Shown here piece by piece: positions 51,101-61,359 of a stretch of DNA of 64,000 nucleotides. The position numbers and the translations under genes are program-made. Each line of letters begins with the position of its first letter. Position 1 is the stretch's first letter. The notes beneath the pieces were generated by a model, which was given only the letters and a program-made list of their open reading frames with translations, had not been told where the DNA came from and did no database searches. The DNA lies in the NCBI RefSeq assembly GCF_900496995.4, contig NC_044010.1, forward strand, positions 1,550,001 through 1,614,000, in the 5' to 3' direction. Origin of the DNA: Aquila chrysaetos chrysaetos (Eukaryota > Chordata > Aves > Accipitriformes > Accipitridae).

Positions 51101-53015
51101 ATTTTTTTTCTTCTTTTTTTTTTTTTTTTTAATTAGTGCCTACCTTTTTGTTTCACTGTGTCTCTGAAAGTAGCCTCTGGTTGAAGATTAAACTTGACAA
51201 AAGGGTAGAAGTTCAGAATTTCTGCACAGGGTTTTGTTTCTGGATGACACTTACACAAATCTTTATGTGCTTTAACAGTTCTTGTATATCCATCTGCTGA
51301 AAATCCAAATGATAATAAGCTGCTTGTCCTTTTGCTGTAGTGACCCAGTGCTCTGCTTTTCAGTGTGAGGGAACAGTTGCTGGTGGCCAGTTTTCTTGAC
51401 TCCATTCTAATTTTTATTTTCTTTTTTGATCTTGAATCTTACGAAGAAGTTTGAAAGCATTTTTGGTTTTTTGCAATTCAGTTTTTAGAGAGCCTGTTGT
51501 GTCACAGCAGATAGGAGAGATGTTAAGTCATTGTCTTGGCAAGTGAAGCTTTAGTAGCTGCTAAGTTCAGAAGGCTCACTACTGGGTGCATAATTAAAGC
51601 ACATTAAGTTTTGGTTAGTGATTCAGTTATTGAATGTTATATTTGTGGTCTTTTCTGAATGACACTTAGTTCGTGGATGCTTTGAGAGTGTACAGTGTTC
51701 CTGCATAAGCAGCTGGAATAGTTAATCACAGTGTTTAAAAAACTTGCACCTGTTTCTAGTTTCAGATTCTAATTATTAGGTCTATTTATGGTTCTTGCTG
51801 GCAAAAATAGTCTAATTACAGATTCTTTTAATAATATTGCTTGTTTTGAAGTAGCTACTGCTGTAGTTTCATGGTACTTGAACCTCTGTCTTGAGACTTT
51901 AGAGTAAGTTGTTGGGGTGACTAGAAGGAAGAAGCAGCTTTCTGTTAGGTAAGGTTTTTGAAGATGTACTCAGAATACTCTGTTTTAAGAGTTTGCTTAT
52001 GTTGCCTAGAAGTGGGGTGGGTAGTTGGATAGGGAAACTGTTTGACACGTTTTGGTATATGTGTTTATGCTGGGATTCTTTCCAATCTTATATTTTTAGA
52101 TTGATCCTTTTGGAGGTCTCTTTTCTTTGAGTATTTGAGTGTAGGGCTATCTATGTGCTTTAAACTGTTGCCGACTCTTTCTTACGCTGGATGGGGAGCT
52201 TGTTGGTGTTTGGGTGTGACTTGGTGGTGGGGGGGGTGTCAGCTGCTCACACATTTCCAGTCTTCTCATTCTCTTAACTTTATTCTGTATTTTCACTTAG
52301 TTCTTGTTGCTTAAGAACTCAGAAGAAACTTGTGGTGTTGGTATTTAGGGGTGTGCTTTTTCTTCCATTAGGGTCATATACTTGAATATATTTGGTAAAA
52401 TATGTCTTCAGCTGGAATGTAGAATATGACATTTCTTGTAGCTCATGCTGTCCATCATTGGTAATTGCATAGAGAATATCTGTCTGCAGAAGAAGCACTT
52501 GTACTATCTCCTGTAAAATCCCTCAAATACCTGTTGACCTTTCTCTTCATCTTACTGTTTTCTTATGTTTGTCTCAGAATGTCATTTCCTGGAAGACTTG
52601 GAGCTGATCATACAGTTAGCGCTAGAATTTTTCATCTCTATTGAGTCGCTGTGTATTTTCTTCAAATATTTACGTATTCTGCTGAGTGACTGAAGGAAAG
52701 TAGACTGTCATTCAAACCTCTTTAATGACTCTAATTGGATTATAGTGCTGTAGAAATCAACAGCTTTTATATGTTTATATAGTGGTTCCTGCAGTGTAAA
52801 CAGACGTGAATTCAAAACTTGTTTTCCAATTTATGGCTGTTTCATGCAGTTTGAATCTAGAAATAGATGAAGTTGCTAGAGTGATGGAGCTTTTATTATT
52901 AATGTTGTATGCAGCACCTGGGACTGAAAATTTAAAGGAAAGGTAAAGGCAAAATCTTCATGGCACTTGATCTTGATGGTGCAAAACCATGAAGGTGCAC
53001 AAAGCACATCACCAG

Positions 53016-53044
53016 TGACTCATTTTAGTGAGTCAGACTCACTA
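53016..53044. promoter_or_regulatory. Paired AP-1 motifs with a near-palindrome
   Basis: TGACTCA at 53016-53022 and TGAGTCA at 53029-53035 are both perfect AP-1 sites, 6 bp apart. The second lies within the 19-bp palindrome TAGTGAGTC-A-GACTCACTA (53026-53044). This could be part of an intronic enhancer, but two short motifs are not proof. Confidence 0.35.
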
Positions 53045-54952
53045 TAACACTCAAACATCATTAATCTTTTTCACACGGGGATTGTGTTTGGGGACATGCA
53101 TGTTAACCATGGGTTTTACCAAAACCGTTTCTATTTATGAATAAAGCAGACTCATTGTAAACCATCCTCTTCAAATTAGGTTAATGTGCATATACCTCGA
53201 ACATCTTTTTATTGAGGTCTGAGATACATTGTTACCCTGTTTTCCTAAAATTCCAGGTTTTTCGTGGTTGATGGTTGATCCTTTGCAAAAAGAATTTCAA
53301 CATCTGTTAACAAAACATTAGTAGATCTAGTCAGAAAGTAAAGGCTGTCACTTGCCTCCAGGAAACTGAGTTTTGAAAATGAGAAACATACCTCTAAAAT
53401 ATATTATCCTCACACTGAAGTATTTTGATTCTTCCTATTTCTCATTCTCTGTAAGCCATCTCTTTGGCTCCTGTACAGCGTGCTGTCTCTTGGTGAGAAC
53501 ATGACTGCGGGGAGTGATGTCTCGTTCTGGTGACCTTGTTCTCATTCTCTCCAGCTGCATCTTACGCAGAGCCCTCTGCTAGCCTTGGAAAAGCTTTCCA
53601 GACTACAAATCTATGGTTTCAAATTTTTCAGTTGATAGTAGTTTTCAGCTGCTTTTGTTATTGAATTGAGCACATTGCTGCCACAATAGAATGTGAGTAA
53701 CTTTTACAGGAATACAGGAAAGTTATTTTCCCCCCATAAATGGGTCATAATAGAAGTAAAAGTTATCCTAAATGGTATTACTTGTATTTTTCACTCTTTA
53801 GACTAGCCTTTTGCCACCTTGAAAGTTGTTTCTTTGCTCTACAGTTGAGGGACAGAAGGGCTGTTACTGTTCAACAGTGTTAATGAGCTGGGATTTGATA
53901 GTCAAAGTGAGGAGCTAAGTCCTTCATTTTTTATTGTTAGGGAGAAACATGGATGTGATGTGGGTCACATTGAGAAAAGTGGCTGAAGAACTTCAGTTTG
54001 AATGCCTTTTAGTCAGTGCATCTGTTAAAACATTGCATTGTATTTCTGGTACTGAAATATCGAAAGGTAATAATGCTACTATAACTTTTAAAAATGCAAA
54101 CCTAATAGCACTTAAGAAAAATGTAAGGGCTAATAAAACACTCTTCGTGTAACAATATATTTTGCTGAGAGCATTTATGTTGTAGTACTGTGGTTTTCCC
54201 CTGCGTGCTATGCACATTGGCCTGTAAACTGGGAAGTTATTTTCTGGATGACATCAAGTGCTGTCAGGCTTTGTCAAATTGAGAAGAAAACATGTGCCTA
54301 AAAAAAGTCTCTATTTGAGCTTTTGAGTCCAAGCTAAAGACTGGAGCAAAGAGGTGTATAAATTTTAACTTTAAAATATACTGGATGTTTATGAGAGAGC
54401 AGACAGGGCTAGTGCACTGGGGGTTTGAACTGTGCATTTCTGGAACTAAAAGCTTAATTTATTGCACTTTGACTTAAAATCAACTCTCCTTAGGCAGAGG
54501 ACTGTAACTGTTATAAACCTTGCAGGAAATGGACCAGTCTGGTGGGATTGCTCTGATAGTATTGTATCATAACTCTGTGCAAGTTATTCATTATTAGCTT
54601 CATTCTTTGACCTTTCTTTGTAAAGGTGAAGCAGTGCTCTGTAACAGATGTGACATGATCTTGATCTGTGAGATTAATAAAAACAGTTCTATTATACTTG
54701 CAAAGCTCAGTAAGATCTGTCCATATCTCCAAATATTCCAACACAGCACCCCAGTGAGTTACTTAAAATTTGTTTGAATCTTTGGAAATGTTACCCGTTT
54801 ATCATAGACTTTGTCAAATATTTCTAATAACCTTTGTAGGAAAAATATCCCAATTTAAATACATAGATACATTCCTGTATTTGTTGTCAGTGTTTGGTTA
54901 ACAGTTGTCAATCTCATGTTTATTTTTGTCTGTAAACTTTGGATTGGCTTTT

Positions 54953-55017
54953 AGTTGCAGTTGGACTAGAGGGTTGCTGTAGGTCCCTTCCAGCTGAACT
55001 CTTCTATTCTAATTCTC
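54953..55017 (+). mobile_element. CR1 LINE 3' tail remnant
   Basis: A remnant of about 65 bp: AGTTGGACTAGAGGGTTGC, TAGGTCCCTTCCAGCTGAAC, then CTTCTATTCTAATTCT. These are the last blocks of a sense CR1 3' end with a decayed octamer tail. Confidence 0.85.
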
Positions 55018-55763
55018 ACATACCAAATGGTGGTTGCTCCTTTTCATTGGTACGTTTTCAGTATAGCGGAAAAAACACATGATATGGGTCAAGTGTCTCA
55101 GTTCCTCCTAAAAGCAGTTATGCCAAGCTTGGTATTTCTTATATGGTTTGCTGCTTGCCTTCTTTCCTTTCCATTATCCACTGTCTTCTCCTTAATCCTC
55201 TTTGGGGAGAAAGTATTTTTGCCTGGGGGAGGAAACAGGGAGGGAGTGTGTGTTTTGTAACTAGTGCTTGTTTTAAATCCCTACAACTATTTTGGCTCAC
55301 ATTAGTCATTGAGCAACTCTATATTTTAAAGAAGCTTGAAAAGGTTGTGTTATATTGGGAGTCTGATGTGTATCTTTCTGATGCCTTGAAATGTTTTAGG
55401 ACTGGAATGGGCCATTTTTGTCTGTTGTTAGAATAACCTCTTGTTTAACCCAGGCTTTAAACAGCAGTCTTCGTTTTGTGTGTGAACCTCAGAACTTCTA
55501 CTAATCATTAAAGATCATGATGGAAAATTGTGCTTAGAAACAAGATGATGTTGGTTTTATTGACAGTGAGTTTCAAAATCATGCTTTACTAAAAGCTCTT
55601 ACGTTCCTAAATGGCTCTATAATTAACTCTGCATTTAACTTGTGAGGTTTATGGACCGTACTGATTGGAACAATGAGTTCTGAACTGAAGACAAAACATG
55701 CTGTGGTGGGGTTTGCAGCCCTTGCAGCTTACACCTCATTATTAATAAAAGTACTGGCTGTGA

Positions 55764-55878
55764 TTTTTTTTTTTTTTTTTTTCCAGTAGTTACTTCAATC
55801 TTGAAGTTCTGTACTATGTATTTATTGTACAGAAGGCGAGGAAGAGCCCTTCTGATTTTTTTTTTTTTTTTTTTTTTT
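55764..55878 (+). repeat. Two T-homopolymers close together
   Basis: T19 at 55764-55782 and T23 at 55856-55878, with 73 bp of unremarkable sequence between. They could be A-tails of minus-strand insertions, but no element body was recognised. Confidence 0.9.
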
Positions 55879-56233
55879 AAACTGAATGATTGCTCGATAT
55901 GCCTCTGCACGTGTCCTCTAGTTGAAGTACAGATGTAGGGCTTTTCCTCTCTAAATCCTTGAGTAGGCAAGCAAAGGTGCTGAGACGTAATCTAGAAAAC
56001 CCTTCTGATACATTTTTCTACAATAGTGTTGTGGATGTGTGCGCTGTTCTTTTGGGGTTCATGGCAAAAATAGTGTAGAATTGTGTACTAACACAATTCA
56101 GTAAACTTGCCTGAATCATTAGAATTACTTAGAGTAAACTAACTTGGGATGTGGCTTCTGCTGTGAAGCTGCAGTTTGTTTATGAGCAATGTGTTTTTAG
56201 TAATGAGATGCTGACTAGCATTTGTGTCTCTAG

Positions 56234-56489
56234 AGAAGAAGAGGAACGTCTGAGAAATAAGATCCGAGCAGATCATGAAAAGGCTCTGGAAGAGGCTAAG
56301 GAGAAATTGAAGAAATCGCGTGATGAGATTCAAGCTGAGATTCAGACAGAAAAGAACAAAGTAGTGCAAGAGTTGAAAAAGAAAGACAGCAAGCCACTGC
56401 CCCCTGTTCCTTTACCAAATCTTATAGGGATAAACAGTGGAGAACCAGCAGACCTGGATATCCGAGAGAAGAGGAACAAAATTAAAGAG
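56234..56489 (+). CDS. MAN1A2: MAN1A2 exon 2: coiled-coil stem
   Basis: Second coding exon of Golgi mannosidase IB, 256 nt, completing codon 103 and ending with codon 188 (phase 0), with donor GTAAAG at 56490. It begins EEEERLRNKIRADHEKALEE and forms a highly charged lumenal coiled-coil stem (about residues 104-153), then a proline-rich linker KPLPPVPLPNL (about 156-166) and the IREKRNKIKE end. As I recall the vertebrate protein, the next residues, encoded by exon 3, lead into the glycoside hydrolase family 47 domain; that exon is not found before the window edge at 64000. The stem holds the catalytic domain away from the Golgi membrane and helps localisation. Substitutions relative to human lie mainly in the linker around residues 167-177. 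Confidence 0.96.
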
Positions 56490-59400
56490 GTAAAGATGAT
56501 GATGATGTGGTCCTACCCATTCTTGTATCTGATAGCAGTTATTTATATGGCATTGCTGTTATGATTTATGTTAAAAGAAAAACAGGACTACAAATCTTTT
56601 TAATAAAAACCAGTAAGTGAAAAGTGCACATCAAGTATTAATGAACATTGCATTTTTTTTCCTGGTGTTGGGGTGTTAATATTTCACTGGATAACAACTT
56701 AAAAATGATTTTAGGAATTTCTTCAACTTAGTGATACAGGTTCAAAGTGAGTTTGTCATTAACACATGGAACAGCAACAAGTGCATCTTTAAAGCAGAGC
56801 CTGACTTTGTCAGGTTCCCTTCAAAGAATGGCATATGTTAGTGTGTCACAAGATATTTTTAAATGTTTAAAAAATAGATTGAAAAGATAGGGGGAAAAAA
56901 ATGACCTGCAGCTAAAATTTGCAAATTACCAAATTATCATATGCTTTTCAAATTAGGTTTTAAATGGGTCTAAAAAACCTAGGAGTTCATTTAAGTAGAT
57001 TGTCTCATTTACCTGTAAAACAGTCAAAATAAGATTTTGGCCTAGACTTTTGGTTCTGTGGCAGCTTATGCTATGGGAATTGCTGTTTCTGGTCTTAACC
57101 TTTCTGCTCCTGGTTGGCCATGAGATTCATTGCCCTCTTTTGCCCTGGCAATGCCAATTATCACCAGGCATTTTTCTGAGTCTGTAGTTCTAACTAGTAT
57201 GGCAGAAATGTTGTACAGCCTTCTTTTTCTTTCCTGCAATCTCATTAGTTTTATGTCTAAAAATTGGGTTAGCAAGCAGGAATGGTTCAGGGTAGAGGTA
57301 GACAAGCACAGGCTCTGTAATTAAAGAACATCAAGGACCACAGCACTTAGTAGTTACATCAGCTAAATCTTCTCTTAAATTATAATCTGAGTTTAATTAG
57401 CTCAGAAATCCAAACAAAAAAAAGTCAGTCATACACCTGTCCTTGTAATAGGGAGGAGTTGCAGCTGGAGTATGTACCATGCTGTGGGTAGATCACCCAA
57501 ACTGGAATTTTACATTGAATATTAATGATGACTAGATGAAATCCACTCTTATCAAATAATGAACAACTGCTTATGATACATGAGTGATACAGCATGGAGC
57601 TGTACCACTATTTGAATCTCTCCAGTAGCAAATCTTTTCCTGGAAGGTGTGCCTATTCTGTTAGTGACTACTGCAGAAGCACTTTTGCCTGAGAAGTTGT
57701 GTGTAGAATACTGGACCCCCTTGACCCTGCTTGGTTAGGACTGTTTCCCAAAGGACAGCATTGGTTTGTGGATTTCAGAAGGTTCTGGTGCTTTTCAAAA
57801 CTGTGTCCTCAAACATTTTCAGTGAGAATATACAGAGAATCTTGCTTTTCAAAATGTCTTCTGTAGGGTGGAGATGAACAGTGAATGGTATGGTCATGTA
57901 GTTGTCAGCACTTCTAATTTTAACTACAGATGACTGTATTTAAATACCTTTGAGTGTGCCACTGATGGATTTAATGGGTAGAATAAAACTGAGTTGACAA
58001 AGTAATGTGACAGTACTGAGTGCAGCTAACAATGAAGAACTAGCTGAAAGAAATAATCAACTAAAGTTCCTATAGATCAAGCCTGAAATTGGAGGGAGGG
58101 TTGAAAATTAGTATTTGCATTTCTGAGGTTGTTTGGTCAGAATGTAGACTGAGATGAGATGAGAAGCTATAGGTTAATACAGAATGGCAATTTTCTTGGT
58201 GGCATGAATAAGTAGTAAAGTTTGGACAATTCTTGCTGATCTAAATGTGAAGGTGCAGTAATTTGTGAGTAAGGAATCCAGGGTAGTTTGTGAGTAAGGA
58301 TCACCAGGTAGTAGCTCTGGTGATCCTTAGCTACAGTTACCACAAATCTCATGCTGTAAAAGGCTTACTCCTTTTTTTTGGTGATCAGCCTATGTGTGAG
58401 TCACACTGACAAGCTGGTTTTTTATTGCATAACTTGTTGATGACTCCTATTGTGGTTTCTGAAGTGTAGCTTTTCATAGCCAGACCGAAGATTTTATGGT
58501 ACTATGTATTAGGTGGGTAAGTCCTTCAGTTAAGATAATCATATCTTTGTACTGAGCAGTCTTCAGCAGTGTGACCACTGTGCTTGAACAGTCCAGGACC
58601 ATACTAGCATGACTGAAATGTCTTTGTTGTGTGAATTGCCTTCATTGAGTCAGTCTTGTTAGTACTATAGCTACCAAGTGGTCTTGGGAATTTTTAATTT
58701 CTTTGATGCAGGACAGCAGATTATCACTTCTACAGCTAGATGCGTGAAAGCGTAGCATACAGGAGTGGAAAGTCTGCTAGTGAGAATGGACAAATGATAA
58801 TGCTGAAGAACCCGTTGTTGGTACATTGTCATTTTTGTTTGGCCTCTGGGTCTACTTCTGGATTTTGGCATCTGCTACGTTGCAATGAATATAATGTGGC
58901 TGAGATAAAACATATATCGACAGTGTCAGATGAATAACATTTTGCCTGAATCCTGTTCTTGACAGCATCAGATGTATTACAGAAGGCTGCAGTGATTCCA
59001 GAGATGCAAAGTGCGTTTTGAAATGCGCTATAATCATTGCTGAGGTCTTCTCGCAGTTTGGTGTAACCAGTGTAGACAAATAGTCTTCGTAGATGAGAGA
59101 GATACTTGGCAAAGAAAGAACAAGTTCCGGGAGACAATATCTCTAACATAGGTCTACACCTAGCTTGTGTAGCATTTCTGACATGCAAGACATTATGGCT
59201 GCCTGGATTGAGACCAAAAAAATAGCACAGGGAAGCTCCCAGCTCTTTGGAGGCTGCATATGTGGCTTCAGAATTCCAGGTGGTCCTGAGAAGCCATTTG
59301 GCTCATGCCTTGGTTTACTTTGAAGTGTCCTGATGCATATTTGAGGAACTTCACTCTCACAGAACAGCTTTAGACTGCTTAAATTCACAAAATTAATTAA

Positions 59401-60849
59401 TTTATACAGCCTATTTCACCTAATACCAAATGGTGAAAAACTATGTAGAATCAGGCTGACTGTTGGGGACAGTTTGTAACATGCACACGGCTCTCTACAA
59501 TTGGGAGAAAGACTGGAAAGCTTTCAAATGCAATCTCAGTTCTATCATTTTTACAGAAAATTTACTACTATTTTTTCCTTCCAAAGAACAACTTGGTGAA
59601 GTCTTTTTTAACAGATCCTTGTATAAAAAGTGGTTTTGCAGTACTTAAATATTTTAAAAATACGTATTTTGATTTTTTTAAAAAAGTGCATATAAAAGTA
59701 AAAAAAGTTGTGTAATGCTCTTAAGAGAGCTTTATAAAGCATTTGAAAGCTTTATATAATAGGAATGTTTACAGAGCACAGAGAGGGAGTCTTCATAAGG
59801 TCATGGAATAAACCAGGAGCAGAACCTACATCTCTTGTTTTTGTTTCAGTGTGTCTTTTGGTTGTGCTGTTTATATTTAGTGTTACATTGTATTCTCAAT
59901 TGTAACTAATTCACAGAATTGTATATATTGTCTATATTCTTCTAACAAGCTGTTATTTCAGTTATTTCAGTAAGGACCATTTAGAAGTTGGCTGGTTATT
60001 TTAGATGCATAGTAACAACTTTGAGAAGTAAAGGTTTTCCACCTGCTTACTGTACATCCAGTAATGCTTACTGCTTTCCACCTGCTTTGTAGCACTTCTC
60101 TAGTATATTAGCTTGCTGTTCTGGCTTTTAAAAAATGCTATGGTTTTTAATTAACTGGTATTTTAAGAATAAACGCATCTGAAAATTATTCTTGCTGTTA
60201 CACTTTAGCTTTGGATTAATATTTTAGTGATTTTTTTTTTTTTTTTCATACTAAGTAAAAGATGAGAAAATGGTTTTATAAGAGGGTAGATGTAACTTGT
60301 ATAATTTCCAGAAAAGAAATTAAGAACAAAACTCTTCTTTTGGAAGTCATTGGCTTCCTTTCCAAGTTAAATTAGATATAAATTGCATGAGCACTTGGAA
60401 TTTTCGGCACTTAATTTCCATTATTATGTCCTTTAAATTGTGTTCAGAGTATTAATTTTTTCTGCAGTTTAAGTGTAATCATTACATAGTGCTCTTTTTT
60501 TTTAACAAGTTTTGTTTCCTTGATAAATTACATTTTACCCAGTCAAATAAGGAAAACTTTATAATTCTTTTCACCCTACTCAGGCTTCAGGTTTTCTTTC
60601 ATTTCAGCTTAAGGTTTCACAGTATTGTCTTACTGCCAGCATTCATTTTGGATATGTGTTAAAAAGTGTATTTCACCCAATAATGGTACTAATCCCATGC
60701 AGGATATTCTATGTATACCTTGTTTTAAACATTGAATTGAGTTCTTGGATTGTTAAAGTGTTTGCTCTGAGAAGTGCTGAAATCATGAATATGTAACTTT
60801 TGCACGTCAGTATGTGTTGTATTACATAGAATATCAGTTTTGCATACAT
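56490..60849 (+). other. MAN1A2: MAN1A2 intron 2, first part, nothing recognised
   Basis: AT-rich unique-looking sequence with short homopolymers (for example T16 at 60231-60246) and only chance frames, up to 119 codons on the minus strand at 58829-59188. No exon with recognisable mannosidase sequence is present, so intron 2 continues past this point. Confidence 0.6.
58262..58329 (+). repeat. 25-bp tandem duplication running into a perfect hairpin
   Basis: TTTGTGAGTAAGGA plus 11 bp occurs twice in tandem (58262-58286 and 58287-58311). The second unit runs into a perfect 13-bp inverted repeat, TAAGGATCACCAG at 58295-58307 and CTGGTGATCCTTA at 58317-58329, with a 9-nt loop. This looks like a small template-switch rearrangement. 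Confidence 0.85.
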
Positions 60850-61133
60850 ACTGACTACACAGCCCTGGGGGTGATTGTCAGGGACCCGGGGGCCTGGGTA
60901 GTGGTCTCCTTCATCCTTCCAGTAAGGGGAAAGGGTGCGAGGATGAGGGTGCTGGCAACGCGCATCAGCAGTTGGTTGTGGAGCTGGTGTTGGCAACAGG
61001 GTTTTGGGTTCTGTAACCGTGAGACCCTCTTTGCAGGGTCTGCCTGGGAGAGATGGGACCTACCTCGCTAAGGCAGGACAAAGGCATCTTTGCCAGCAGG
61101 ATGGCTGACCTTGTCGGGAGGGCTTTGAGCTAG
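60850..61133 (+). pseudogene. CR1 ORF1 relic, esterase-like C-terminus
   Basis: The frame near 60855-61060 reads SSWLWSWCWQQGFGF followed by N, resembling the C-terminal SGNH/GDSL-esterase-like domain of avian CR1 ORF1 proteins (family pattern WL--WC--EGF-F--NW). A DG-YLAK block matches the conserved DGLHL segment. After a +1 shift the end reads GIFASRMADLVGRALS and stops at TAG 61131-61133, the natural end of ORF1. The catalytic serine region would lie upstream and is missing. Confidence 0.7.
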
Positions 61134-61359
61134 GAACGATGAGGGAGGGAGAGAGTAACTAGCAGCCCTGTGAGGGAGCGACTGACAGGGTGGATGAGCA
61201 AAGGACCCGCAGTGGTGTGACAGAAAGGGATCACAAAATCAACGTAACAGGGCTTAAGCAGGGTCACCTCTTGCGTTTGCATAGAAGCAAGGAAGTGCTT
61301 ACCAGCCAGCATTATGGAGAAATCCCCAAAACCATTTCTGGGAAATCAGCATGCCAGGG

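Larger units (their letters stand above)
26983..56233 (+). other. MAN1A2: MAN1A2 intron 1 (29.25 kb, phase 2)
   Basis: Donor GTAGGT at 26983 and acceptor TTTGTGTCTCTAG ending at 56233. The joined reading frame restores arginine 103 (AG plus A) and continues into the conserved stem. Stretches 27.1-29.9, 30.1-40.6, 41.5-52.9, 53.1-54.9 and 55.0-56.2 kb are AT-rich and contain only chance frames, short homopolymers and no recognised gene or RNA. The marked exceptions are a candidate cassette exon, a solo LTR, two CR1 tails, an AP-1 pair and simple repeats, each listed separately. Confidence 0.93.

Noticed and set aside
55825..55850. Short inverted repeat TCTGTAC...GTACAGA between two T-runs
   Set aside because: Only 7 bp of stem with a 12-nt loop, which is expected by chance in a window this size.
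56151..56564. The full 137-codon frame around exon 2 as an independent gene
   Set aside because: Only 56234-56489 is conserved mannosidase sequence. The parts before the AG acceptor and after the GT donor are intron read-through.
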